This document shows, piece after piece, positions 1 through 7,491 of a stretch of DNA of 9,040 nt. The position numbers and the translations under genes are program-made. This stretch comes from TC-15 sp034437275 (GTDB taxonomy: Bacteria; Chloroflexota; Anaerolineae; Aggregatilineales; Aggregatilineaceae), in NCBI GenBank assembly GCA_034437275.1, contig DAOTUD010000098.1, positions 1-9,040 on the forward strand, read 5' to 3'. How positions within the stretch are numbered: position 1 is the stretch's first letter; each line of letters opens with the position of its first letter. The notes beneath the pieces are model-generated. The model saw only the letters and a program-made list of their open reading frames with translations, did no database searches and was not told the origin of the DNA.

Positions 1-746
1 GGCGGTAGGTCGCGGGTGCGCAGAGTCGCCTCATCGACGCGAGTATCACCCCGGTCGATATTGCTTTTTTGCGATGTACCCCAGGTCGTGTCACCATCAC
101 CAATATAGTGTTTGGGTGTGGCAAGTACATCACCCTGCAAGCCCTGCATGTAGGCATTCGCCAATCGGTCTACAAGGTCGGTACGCTCACCAAAACCTTC
201 ATAGGTACGCCCCCAACGGATATCCTGTGGAACCGCCATCACCGGCGCGTAGTTCCAGTAGATGCCGGTGGCGATGAGTTCTGTGGCGGTTATCTCACCG
301 ATCTGTCGCATCAATTCAGGGTTATCTGCTGCACCTAACCCGACATTGTGCGGGAAGATGGTTGCAGCATGAACATTGTTATGCCCATGAACAGCATCCA
401 CGCCATATATCAGCGGAATCCCGAGTCGTGTTGATAGAGCGGCTTCCTGAAAACCATTTACCATGTCTGCCCAGGCTTCGGGCGTGTTTGGGGTGGGGTA
501 TCCGCCGCCGCCGCTGAGTATTCCGCCAATGAAAAACCCGGATACCGACTGAGTCGTGATGCTGTTCTTCTCGACAAGTGTCATCTGACCGAGCTTTTCT
601 TCGAGTGTCATCCGGGTAAGCAAATCATCAACGCGGGTTTCGACATCTTGCGCCGGATCGAGGTAGGGGAAGCCATCCTGCGCGACGGAGATGTGACCAG
701 CCAGCAGCAGGACCAACAGCAGCTTGATGAAGTGACGATACATCAT
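1..746 (-). CDS. Secreted GH3 beta-glucosidase / exo-beta-glucanase, N-terminal part (cut by window edge)
   Basis: The 248 visible codons encode the N-terminal part of a glycoside hydrolase family 3 enzyme, which removes glucose from the non-reducing end of beta-glucosides. The protein starts MMYRHFIKLLLLVLLLAG and has a clear signal peptide, probably cleaved near SVA-QDG, so it acts outside the cytoplasm. Family hallmarks in order are LLTRMTLEEKLGQM (about 43-56), STRLGIPLIYGVDAVHGHNN (about 107-126), ATIFPHNVGLGA, the RWGRTYEGFGE stretch and the KHYIGDG loop (about 216-222) with the conserved Lys-His pair. The GVDAVHGHNNVHAATIFPHN block strongly recalls barley exo-beta-glucanase ExoI, so cleavage of beta-1,3/1,4-gluco-oligosaccharides is plausible. 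The nucleophile Asp and acid/base Glu lie beyond the window. I chose ATG 746-744 because its ATGA overlaps the stop of the upstream gene and a GGAG lies 8 bases before it; the next ATG (743-741) is also possible. It is the last visible gene of the operon. Confidence 0.93.
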   Translation of the reverse strand, partial: MMYRHFIKLLLVLLLAGHISVAQDGFPYLDPAQDVETRVDDLLTRMTLEEKLGQMTLVEKNSITTQSVSGFFIGGILSGGGGYPTPNTPEAWADMVNGFQEAALSTRLGIPLIYGVDAVHGHNNVHAATIFPHNVGLGAADNPELMRQIGEITATELIATGIYWNYAPVMAVPQDIRWGRTYEGFGERTDLVDRLANAYMQGLQGDVLATPKHYIGDGDTTWGTSQKSNIDRGDTRVDEATLRTRDLP

Positions 747-3700
747 TGTAACGACTCCGGTTGGTAACTGATGGTGATCTGGCGCACGACCCCATCATGG
801 GCAAAAATGTGTCCGGTCAAGGTCGTATCCAGGCGGGAACCGGGTATCGTCTTCTGGGTGCCATCGTGCAAATGGACAGTAAACTGATTCTGGTTCGCCT
901 GTTGAACAACAACCGGCACACGACATAGCGTAAATGCATATGCACCAGTGGGTACTCGTACCTGCTGCTCCTGGTTGTCCGTATCCCAATAGCGCAATGT
1001 CGATGGTGATTCCAACCGCTCTACCGGACGCAGCAGCACGGGGTTGAACACGATCTCGCCATCTTCGATGGCAATGCCGAGTTCGCCCATTCGGGTGAGA
1101 ATTTCTTCCTTGACCATGCCGGTCATGCCGGGCTGCTTCGCACCCTGATCGCGGGGTGTATGCGAGTATGGATCGAGTGGAAAAGCACCATAGACAGCGG
1201 GCGACTTGTTGAAACCGAGACCAGCACGGATGTCGTAGTAAGCATCGATGAGCGCGGTTAATGCGTCGCTCTCCAACTTCTGAGCGCGATAGACATTCTC
1301 CTGTACAGACAGCAGTAACTTGGACACCATATGCCAGTAGATGCTACCGAGTCCTTCGTAGCCAAAGAACGAACCCGACCGCCCTGTAAAGCTGTCATGG
1401 TTGAAAATCCGTTCAAACAGTGCCAGAACAGCATCGGATTCCGTCGCGACCAGATTAGCGTATTCTGGTCGCTCTGCCAGTATCTTCAGCGTAGCGCTCA
1501 CATCTCTGGCGTTACGAAGATCACCGCCAAAGTGATAGCGCCCGCTCGTATCCTTTATGATGAGGCGCGGATCATCTCGTTCGACCAGTGCTTGCACCAG
1601 CTTGAGATCACGGACCTCCGCTTCGTCGAATGTATTCTTTTGCATGAATCCCGGCAGATCACGATCAGGGTACAGGATGTAGCTGTGTTGATCCTCACGA
1701 TACAGCGCACTCTGACGCAACTGGTGCAACAGCGCGAGTACCGCTTCCGGTTCCAGCAGCCCAGATGACAGTACGGCCACCTGCCCCTCCAACATCAGAT
1801 AGAGGTGTTGTACCTCGGCACCACCATCATTCAGATGAAGTATGTTGTAAGCGTGGTACAGGCTATCTTCACGGCGATTTGCCCGTATGGTCTGGCTAAT
1901 GACCTGTCGTGCCAGTGTCAGGAACAATCGAATTTTGTCGCTGCTTACATGGACATAGTCACCAGAGTACCCATTGTAGCAGGTCTGGCGGTATGCGCTG
2001 CCGGCAGTTCCAAGTGCGTCTATGATGGTACGGCGCTGCTCAGCGGTAAGCGTTGAATGGGACATATCCAGCGCACTATGGACCGCCTGGAACAGGGTAT
2101 ACAACTCCTGAGAAAGTGTGACATCGCCCTGCATATCTTCTAACAACAGTTGGAAGAACACGACAAATCGTCGCAAGTAGCAGGCCGTTACCACCGATAG
2201 ACCCTTGCCCACCAGGGCGTTGTTGGCGTCGTTCCATTCGGGGCGCTGGGTGTTCATCCAGATACCGCCGTCAGGCACAAAGTTCACCAGCTTCGCCAAC
2301 AGCAGATTGAGCAGCTTTTCCGCCAGCGTTACGTGGAACACCTTGCCCTGACTGTCCAACAACAGCCTGCCATCTGTACCCCGTTCCTGCACAAATGCGG
2401 CGATGGCATGTTCCGCATCCCAATCGAAGTCGATGGTGTTGTATGGGTCCCGTACAATGTCATCATATGGTTTGATGCGGTAGGGGACGTTGGCATAAGC
2501 AAAGATGGGCCGTGTCAACAAAGAGCGTAGTTTGCCCGGATAGAAAGCTTCGTAGGCTTCCATCAGCTTTTGCAGATAGATGATCTGATGATCGCTCCAA
2601 TAGCCGATATTCGCCCAGGGGTTGGATGGTTCCGGTACTTCCCAGTCGATGCCATCTCTGGTAATGCGATAGGGGTTGTAACCATCGATGGTGGTAGCGT
2701 TGAGGAATACGGCAATCATCCCCTCAATGAATTCGGGATAGGCATAAACCAGTGCCTCCCAGTTCTGGAAGATATCGCGCCAATTGCCCTCATAGCTAAG
2801 CTGAGGCGAACCGTCGGCGTTCTTCAAATGGATTGAGAACCAGTTCCAGGGCCGGCTCGGATCGCCGTGTCTGCGGCTAAAGGTCAGCGGGAGGTAGGTA
2901 TACGACAACCGGATCAGATTTGGATTGTCCTGCCCATCTGCATGGTCTTTGAGTGTCTGGACGATGAATGCTTCGGGCAGTGCAGCGAAGAAGTCCGTAT
3001 GATTCTTGCGCAAGCCACGATAGTGCGTATCGACATACGCGAGAAAATCGGCTTTCTTTATCCAATATTGATCGGCAAATGTACCGCCACGCATCACGTT
3101 AAACAGCACATTAGTAAAGTGATGTTCGGTACTCAAGGGATCGCCAGACACCTGTATGCCATCAGCACCCGCAACGATACGCTTTAGCTGTTCACCGCTG
3201 GCGACAATATCACGCTCAACGGTGGTGTACAGATCATCAGCACTTAACTGCTGCACGAGATCTGAGACTGCCGCACCATCCTGGTCCACTTCGGCCACGA
3301 GATGCCATGATCGTTCTGTGTCCGGTGCCATCTCAAACGAAGCATGGGCAAAATACGCGCCCCGTCGCCCACGAATGACTGTTTCCGGATTGGGAGAATA
3401 TCCCGCCCGAATGGAGCCAATCTGCGATGAGGACAGCAAATATGCTTCCGGGTCCAAACCCACCTGCCAGACAGTGTTAGCACGCAGCGCTTCGCTCGGT
3501 TCAGCGAGATCGGTCAGGCGCGAACTGAGGGAAAATATCCCCAAACCGGTTTTGAGATCAAGCTCATTCCGCTTATAAGCATCCAGAAGCACACTGAACT
3601 CGTTCTGGGTACCGGCGGCAATATGGGCGGGCAAGATGTTCTGAAGACCGTCAGTCACTGATACAGAGATGGTATCCTTGCTCTGATTGACAATCCAGGC

Positions 3701-4162
3701 AGTCCTTACAATACCGAACGTGTTACTGGTCCGCCAGGCATAGCGGAATGTAAGACCCAATTCGACATTGACTTCTTCAAAAACGAGCGCAGTACCGGCG
3801 ATATTTTTGTAGAGATTGCGTTCATGTTTGTATGGGCTGTACTGGACAAACGGCTCCCATACCTGCGTGTTGACCTGGATGATCGTTTTTGGCCCGGTAT
3901 TGTTCGCGTTTTCCTCGATGCGATCTTCTGTGTAATATGGGAACAGCGCATGATCGGCATTGACTCGACCGGCAGTTAAACCGCCGGTCGTCGCCACAAA
4001 CAGCCAATGATCGTCACTACTCACGACCGTCATAAAGAAGGGCGGCATCATATCGTAATTGAGGATGCGGTAATAGGTCTCCCCCATCAGGGTGACACCC
4101 CCCCCGGTAACCGATGCGGCTTCACCCGCATCTAGCACCCGATTATGCGATTGTGCCGTCAT
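743..4162 (-). CDS. Large cytoplasmic carbohydrate-active protein, remote GH94-like (alpha/alpha)6 family; candidate glycoside phosphorylase
   Basis: This 1139-residue protein has no signal peptide or membrane segment, so it is probably cytoplasmic. I recognise the family only as a conserved, usually unnamed large protein. The N-terminal third looks beta-rich, the middle (about 350-950) helical, and the last 90 residues beta-rich again. Several blocks recall GH94 phosphorylases when compared from memory: GNWRDIFQNWEAL (459-471) with the GH94 RDxxQD motif, NIGYWSDHQIIYL (518-530), RPEWNDANNAL (640-650) with the GH94 ADWND catalytic-acid region, and PGMTGMVKEEILTRMGELG (1011-1029) with the C-terminal phosphate-binding TG segment. 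GH149 and GH161 phosphorylases are of similar size, so phosphorolysis of imported gluco-oligosaccharides is an attractive guess, but a hydrolase or a non-catalytic role is not excluded. The start is supported by AAGGA 8 bases upstream; it begins 4 bases after the MalG-type stop and its TGA overlaps the GH3 start. An 8-base G run lies near codons 20-23. Confidence 0.85.
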   Translation of the reverse strand: MTAQSHNRVLDAGEAASVTGGGVTLMGETYYRILNYDMMPPFFMTVVSSDDHWLFVATTGGLTAGRVNADHALFPYYTEDRIEENANNTGPKTIIQVNTQVWEPFVQYSPYKHERNLYKNIAGTALVFEEVNVELGLTFRYAWRTSNTFGIVRTAWIVNQSKDTISVSVTDGLQNILPAHIAAGTQNEFSVLLDAYKRNELDLKTGLGIFSLSSRLTDLAEPSEALRANTVWQVGLDPEAYLLSSSQIGSIRAGYSPNPETVIRGRRGAYFAHASFEMAPDTERSWHLVAEVDQDGAAVSDLVQQLSADDLYTTVERDIVASGEQLKRIVAGADGIQVSGDPLSTEHHFTNVLFNVMRGGTFADQYWIKKADFLAYVDTHYRGLRKNHTDFFAALPEAFIVQTLKDHADGQDNPNLIRLSYTYLPLTFSRRHGDPSRPWNWFSIHLKNADGSPQLSYEGNWRDIFQNWEALVYAYPEFIEGMIAVFLNATTIDGYNPYRITRDGIDWEVPEPSNPWANIGYWSDHQIIYLQKLMEAYEAFYPGKLRSLLTRPIFAYANVPYRIKPYDDIVRDPYNTIDFDWDAEHAIAAFVQERGTDGRLLLDSQGKVFHVTLAEKLLNLLLAKLVNFVPDGGIWMNTQRPEWNDANNALVGKGLSVVTACYLRRFVVFFQLLLEDMQGDVTLSQELYTLFQAVHSALDMSHSTLTAEQRRTIIDALGTAGSAYRQTCYNGYSGDYVHVSSDKIRLFLTLARQVISQTIRANRREDSLYHAYNILHLNDGGAEVQHLYLMLEGQVAVLSSGLLEPEAVLALLHQLRQSALYREDQHSYILYPDRDLPGFMQKNTFDEAEVRDLKLVQALVERDDPRLIIKDTSGRYHFGGDLRNARDVSATLKILAERPEYANLVATESDAVLALFERIFNHDSFTGRSGSFFGYEGLGSIYWHMVSKLLLSVQENVYRAQKLESDALTALIDAYYDIRAGLGFNKSPAVYGAFPLDPYSHTPRDQGAKQPGMTGMVKEEILTRMGELGIAIEDGEIVFNPVLLRPVERLESPSTLRYWDTDNQEQQVRVPTGAYAFTLCRVPVVVQQANQNQFTVHLHDGTQKTIPGSRLDTTLTGHIFAHDGVVRQITISYQPESLQ

Positions 4163-4166
4163 GTGT

Positions 4167-5057
4167 TTATTCCTTTACTGCGCCTGCCGTCAAACCAGAG
4201 ATGATGTAGCGCTGCAAGAACAGGAACAGGATAATCATCGGCAGCGCCATCAGCAGGACGGCGGCAGCCAGTACCGGCCAGTTAGAACCATATACGCCCT
4301 GGAAGACCAGCAGACCACGAGTGATGGGGTAGAACTTTTCATTGGTCAGGTAGATGGTCGCCAGAATGAGTTCGTTCCAGATGCCAATTGCGTGCAATAC
4401 GACCACTGTTGCGATGATCGGACGCGACAGCGGAAATACAATCGACCAGATGAAACGGAAGTACCCACACCCATCCATCGCAGCGGCTTCGTCCAACTCA
4501 CGCGGCAGCGATTTCAGATAACCCACCAGAATGATGATGCCGATGGGGTTGGTAATCAACAACAGGATATACCCCGGTCTGGTGTTATAGAGTCCCAATT
4601 CCAGTATCAACTGGAACTGGGGAATCAAGGCTGGTGGGAGGAACAGCGCGATGACGAATAACGTCAGCACGAAATTGCCCCCTTTGATGTAACCGCGTGC
4701 GACGGGAAAGGCAACGAACATCGCCGTAATCACGTAGATGGCCGTCGCGGTGAAGGCGTAGAGAGAGGAGTTAAACATATATTGCGGGAAGTTCGCACGA
4801 CCCCACGCCTCTTCAAAATTGTCAAGGTTGACCTGCGCCGGGAGTGCGATGGCATCCCGGTTGAATTCACGGTTGGTCTTGAACGCGGTGTTGACCAGCA
4901 TGAACAGCGGCCCAAAGTAGACCGATGCCAGCAGCAGCAGCAGCGCGTATGAGACGACTACGCGCAGCGATATGTGAAAGCCACCGGTGCGCTTTACCTT
5001 TGGAGCATCGAGTTTAAGCAGGCCGTCTTCAGCAATGGCAGAAGGTGTACTTGTCAT
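4167..5057 (-). CDS. Carbohydrate ABC transporter permease, MalG type
   Basis: This 296-residue inner-membrane protein is one half of the channel of a CUT1-family sugar importer. A cytoplasmic N-terminus of about 30 residues precedes six predicted membrane segments, the first at about 32-55. The EAA loop, which docks the ATPase, is clear at about 187-212 (ELDEAAAMDG, then FRFIWSIVFPLSRP). The C-terminus GLTAGAVKE is typical of MalG-type subunits, and the length fits the family. The ATG overlaps the TGA of the MalF-type gene by 4 bases, implying translational coupling and equal production. No gene for the ATPase subunit is visible nearby, so a shared MsmK-like ATPase encoded elsewhere probably energises the importer. 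The substrate cannot be read from this protein; the neighbouring GH3 suggests a beta-gluco-oligosaccharide. Confidence 0.95.
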   Translation of the reverse strand: MTSTPSAIAEDGLLKLDAPKVKRTGGFHISLRVVVSYALLLLLASVYFGPLFMLVNTAFKTNREFNRDAIALPAQVNLDNFEEAWGRANFPQYMFNSSLYAFTATAIYVITAMFVAFPVARGYIKGGNFVLTLFVIALFLPPALIPQFQLILELGLYNTRPGYILLLITNPIGIIILVGYLKSLPRELDEAAAMDGCGYFRFIWSIVFPLSRPIIATVVVLHAIGIWNELILATIYLTNEKFYPITRGLLVFQGVYGSNWPVLAAAVLLMALPMIILFLFLQRYIISGLTAGAVKE

Positions 5058-5971
5058 CCCAAAATCCTTTTCTCTCTGCGGTTCAACAGGTATTGTGTTG
5101 TCAGGCCGACGATCAGCACCATCACGAACAGCACGATGGACGCCGCCGCCGCGTATCCCTGTCTGGAAGGTGCGTTAACGCCACCGGTCTGCCCGAAGCC
5201 TTGTGCATAGATGATATAGCCTAACACCTGTGTTCCTGGTCTATACCCCGTGAGAACGAGGAATAGCTGCCATGCCTGTAATGACCCGATAATATTTAAC
5301 AGTAGATTCGTGTGGACGCTGGGCGTAAGCATGGGCCACGTAATGAAGCGGAAGTTCTGCCAGCCGGATGCGCCATCAATCTGTGCCGCCTCGTAGAGTT
5401 CGAGCGGAATCGTCTGCAAACCGGCGAGGAAAATAATCATCGTGATGCCCATATTCGCCCAGATTTGCACGAAAATGACCCACCAGAACGCGTCCTGACC
5501 ACCCAGAAGCTCCGATTGGACTCCAAATGTCTCGAACAGCATCGCGACGGGGCCGCCCAGTGGATACAGAAACAGCCGCCATATCAAGCCCTGAATGACG
5601 ACACCGAGAATGACCGGCATGAAGAACAGCGTGCGGAATATTCGTGAACCCGGTAGGCTCTGATTTAGCAGGACGGCTGCCAGCAAGCCCAGCCCGAACT
5701 GCATAACCGTGACGACGATCGAAAAGATAATCGTGCGTTCGAGTGCGTCCAGATTATCGCGGGCAGCCTGCCCCACGAATAGGAATTCATCATAATTATC
5801 CAACCCGATCCAGTTGATCGGAGCGCCTGCAATACCACTTGCGTCGGTAAACGAGTAAAAAGATGTAGCAACTGACGGCCCAAGTGCGACCAAAAAATAT
5901 GCTGCCAATCCAGGGATAAGAAGCAGATAGGGTATCCACCGCTTCCAACCCTCACCAAAAGGATAAACCAT
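5054..5971 (-). CDS. Carbohydrate ABC transporter permease, MalF/UgpA type
   Basis: This 305-residue membrane protein is the partner permease of the MalG-type subunit encoded immediately downstream. It begins MVYPFGEGWKRWIPYLLLIP, with the first membrane segment at about 12-35, and has six predicted segments in all. It lacks the extra N-terminal segments and large periplasmic loop of E. coli MalF, so it resembles the short UgpA/LacF form. The EAA loop is at about 192-217 (LYEAAQIDGASGWQNFRF, then ITWPMLTP), where the importer ATPase would bind. An AAGGA lies 8 bases before the chosen ATG. The gene follows the binding-protein gene after an 87-base gap containing a strong stem-loop, and its TGA overlaps the next ATG. 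Confidence 0.95.
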   Translation of the reverse strand: MVYPFGEGWKRWIPYLLLIPGLAAYFLVALGPSVATSFYSFTDASGIAGAPINWIGLDNYDEFLFVGQAARDNLDALERTIIFSIVVTVMQFGLGLLAAVLLNQSLPGSRIFRTLFFMPVILGVVIQGLIWRLFLYPLGGPVAMLFETFGVQSELLGGQDAFWWVIFVQIWANMGITMIIFLAGLQTIPLELYEAAQIDGASGWQNFRFITWPMLTPSVHTNLLLNIIGSLQAWQLFLVLTGYRPGTQVLGYIIYAQGFGQTGGVNAPSRQGYAAAASIVLFVMVLIVGLTTQYLLNRREKRILG

Positions 5972-6001
5972 GGCTTCAATCCTTGTCAGAACTCTTTTTT
6001 G

Positions 6002-6032
6002 AACGACAACCCTCGATGAGAGGGTTGTCGTT
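6002..6032 (-). other. Intercistronic stem-loop (perfect 13-bp stem, 5-base loop)
   Basis: Bases 6002-6014 (AACGACAACCCTC) and 6020-6032 (GAGGGTTGTCGTT) are exact reverse complements around the 5-base loop at 6015-6019. The element lies between the binding-protein stop and the MalF-type start. On the transcribed minus strand the stem is followed by a run of six A after one C, not by T, so it does not look like an ordinary intrinsic terminator. In malE-malF and similar operons, hairpins at this place protect the binding-protein mRNA from 3' decay and so raise binding protein over permease. I infer the same role here. Confidence 0.8.
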
Positions 6033-6058
6033 GGTTATGCTATTTGCAATTACTTGGT

Positions 6059-7363
6059 TTATTCGCTGAATGCTTCGTCAAGGCCGGACTGGAGGTCAGC
6101 CTGAGCGCGTTCAGCCAGGGCTGCCGGGTCTTCCCATTCGTTGAACGGCGCGAAGAAGGAAGCCCACGGGTTGGCCCACTGGCCGGCACCGATCGGCGCG
6201 ACCCAGTACTGCTCGTAACCGACGCGGAAGTTATCCAGATACGGGGCAATCTCTTGGCCGATCTGAGTGTTCAGCGTCACGTCCGGTTGGGTCGGGATAA
6301 AGCCGACAGCGTCCACAAAAGCCTGGTAGTTTTCAGGATCGGAGAATTCTTCGATGTAAAGCAGCGCAGCTTCGATGTTCGGGGAGTCCGCGGCGATGGC
6401 CCAACCCTGGTCGTACTTGCCGAACCAGCCGAGGTTGTCTTCTTCAATGTCGCTACCGGGGAATGGAATGTAGCCCCACTCGAATTCCGGCTCCGCAGCT
6501 TCAATCGCGGAAGCATACCAACTGCCACCGGGGAACATGGCGACAGCACCGGAAGCGAAACGACCGGGGGCCGCGTCACCGGGAATACCGCTGGCACCGC
6601 GTTCCATCATCTCACTGGCGTACACCTGCATACGCTCCCACATCACGAGTGATTCTTCATCGTCGTGGCGGCGCTCACCGGTCCACAGACCTTCGACCCA
6701 GGCGGCCTGCTCGGGGAACAGCGAACCCATCAAACCGTAGGCACCCACGAAGATGGGCCAGCCATCAGCACCACCGGCGGTCATGCAGCCGATGCCTTCT
6801 TCGTCGAAGGTTTCACAGACGGCGACCAGTTCATCCCAGGTGGTGGGAACTTCCACTTCAAATTCCGCGAACAGGTCTTCATTGACGTAGATACCGCTGT
6901 AGACGACGCGACCGAGGTTGACGCAGTAGACGCTGTCCTGATACGTGCAGGCATCCTGCGTAGCGACCGGATCGTACAGTTCAACGAATTCTTCGCCGGC
7001 CAGGTCGAGCAGTTGGCCTGCTTCGATCATGGTCTGCCAGCTTGGCGGGGTCACACCAGCCATGTAGTCCTGCACGCTGTTGGCAAAACCGAAGATGTCG
7101 ATCACGTCGATGTCCCCGGCGGAAAGGCGGGTCTGCGTGACAGTGGGTAGGTCGTTGGCGTTCACGACCGACATATCGACGGTGATATTAGGATACGCTT
7201 CTTCAAACTGAGCGTTGAATTGCTCCATGAACTCAACCATCGGCGGGTTCTGGTGGATCAAAACACGCAGGGTGACTTCCTCATCCTGTGCCGCGACCTG
7301 GAGACCCATCATCAGGATCATAGCAACAATGAGCATCATAGTGATAGGACGTAACTTGTTCAT
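6059..7363 (-). CDS. Extracellular sugar-binding protein of an ABC importer (family 1 solute-binding protein)
   Basis: This 434-residue protein captures the sugar outside the membrane and delivers it to the two permeases encoded downstream. It has a classic signal peptide (MNKLRPITMMLIVAMILMMG, cleavage probably near LQVAA or AAQ). There is no lipobox cysteine, so it is not an obvious lipoprotein. The mature part has the usual two-lobe layout: VTLRVLIHQNPPMVEFMEQF at the start, the DIDVIDIFGF strand (84-93), YVNEDLFAEF and VPTTWDELVAVCETF (about 159-186), and the GAVAMFPGGSW segment (272-282) typical of sugar-binding proteins. Four cysteines (139, 147, 183, 193) could form two disulfides. Many aromatic residues near the C-terminus (for example YEQYWVAP and WANPWASFFAPF) could stack on sugar rings. 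The start is set by GAGGAG 3 bases upstream and by the signal peptide. The ATG overlaps the stop of a possible 21-codon leader ORF. Substrate is not provable; a beta-gluco-oligosaccharide is the contextual guess. Confidence 0.94.
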   Translation of the reverse strand: MNKLRPITMMLIVAMILMMGLQVAAQDEEVTLRVLIHQNPPMVEFMEQFNAQFEEAYPNITVDMSVVNANDLPTVTQTRLSAGDIDVIDIFGFANSVQDYMAGVTPPSWQTMIEAGQLLDLAGEEFVELYDPVATQDACTYQDSVYCVNLGRVVYSGIYVNEDLFAEFEVEVPTTWDELVAVCETFDEEGIGCMTAGGADGWPIFVGAYGLMGSLFPEQAAWVEGLWTGERRHDDEESLVMWERMQVYASEMMERGASGIPGDAAPGRFASGAVAMFPGGSWYASAIEAAEPEFEWGYIPFPGSDIEEDNLGWFGKYDQGWAIAADSPNIEAALLYIEEFSDPENYQAFVDAVGFIPTQPDVTLNTQIGQEIAPYLDNFRVGYEQYWVAPIGAGQWANPWASFFAPFNEWEDPAALAERAQADLQSGLDEAFSE

Positions 7364-7425
7364 TTGCTCCTCTTTTCAATATTCAACGGGCTATTCAAGA
7401 AAACTGTCTGTTCGTCTGGGTTCAT
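7360..7425 (-). CDS. Candidate 21-codon leader ORF overlapping the binding-protein start
   Basis: Starting at ATG 7425-7423, the minus strand encodes MNPDEQTVFLNSPLNIEKRS plus a final K, then TGA at 7362-7360, which overlaps the binding-protein ATG (ATGA junction). The start is preceded by AAAAGGAGTGAT, close to the full anti-Shine-Dalgarno complement and one of the best ribosome sites in the window. The ORF lies just downstream of the operator, inside the expected 5' leader. It has no recognisable domain and is not a signal peptide. It may be a leader whose translation delivers ribosomes to the binding-protein start, or a chance ORF beside a purine-rich leader. The Shine-Dalgarno match and the stop/start overlap together make it worth listing. 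Confidence 0.4.
   Translation of the reverse strand: MNPDEQTVFLNSPLNIEKRSK
7366..7372 (-). promoter_or_regulatory. Ribosome binding site of the binding-protein gene
   Basis: The minus strand reads AGAGGAG, then CAA, then the ATG. The spacing is short, but the match is strong and it supports the chosen start. It lies inside the candidate leader ORF, so ribosomes translating that ORF would cross it. Confidence 0.6.
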
Positions 7426-7437
7426 ATCACTCCTTTT
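7426..7437 (-). promoter_or_regulatory. Near-consensus Shine-Dalgarno of the candidate leader ORF
   Basis: The minus strand reads AAAAGGAGTGAT directly before ATG 7425-7423. It differs from the ideal AAGGAGGTGAT by one missing G. No other explanation for this sequence was found, since the binding-protein start is 62 bases further downstream and has its own site. Confidence 0.5.
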
Positions 7438-7440
7438 CGC

Positions 7441-7456
7441 TTGAAAGCGCTCTCAA
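7441..7456. promoter_or_regulatory. LacI-family operator upstream of the transport operon
   Basis: The minus strand reads TTGAGAGCGCTTTCAA, a 16-bp palindrome with one mismatched pair. It shares its 14-bp core, with one change, with the perfect palindrome upstream of the regulator gene. It sits between the lacI stop and the binding-protein start, where a bound repressor would block initiation or early elongation of the whole operon. The core resembles the CelR/CebR box TGGGAGCGCTCCCA of actinobacteria. Confidence 0.85.
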
Positions 7457-7462
7457 AACTCC

Positions 7463-7491
7463 TTAAAAATTTTCACAGCCTACGTTGTCGA
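7463..7491 (-). promoter_or_regulatory. Possible promoter of the binding-protein operon (weak -10)
   Basis: The minus strand has TCGACA (7491-7486, five of six -35 consensus bases), a 17-base spacer and TTTTAA (7468-7463, a poor -10). Initiation would fall near 7456, the edge of the operator, which is a sensible place for repression and would keep the leader Shine-Dalgarno in the transcript. The -35 lies within the last codons of lacI. Only position and the -35 argue for it; the operon could also be reached by readthrough from lacI, since no clear terminator separates them. Confidence 0.3.

Noticed and set aside
4092..4661. 189-codon open frame on the plus strand opposite the large protein and MalG-type permease
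   Set aside because: It lies antisense to two well-supported genes, crosses their junction, and its product is low-complexity and rich in Gln, Arg and Asp with no recognisable domain.
6002..6032. Intrinsic terminator reading of the intercistronic stem-loop
   Set aside because: On the minus strand an A run, not a T run, follows the stem; on the plus strand no T run follows either.
6044..6652. 202-codon open frame on the plus strand opposite the binding-protein gene
   Set aside because: It is antisense to a clear solute-binding protein, has no family likeness, and is explained by codon bias of the real gene.
7380..7398. Direct repeat TATTCAA spaced by 5 bases in the binding-protein leader
   Set aside because: Two 7-base AT-rich copies are within chance expectation and show no link to a known site.
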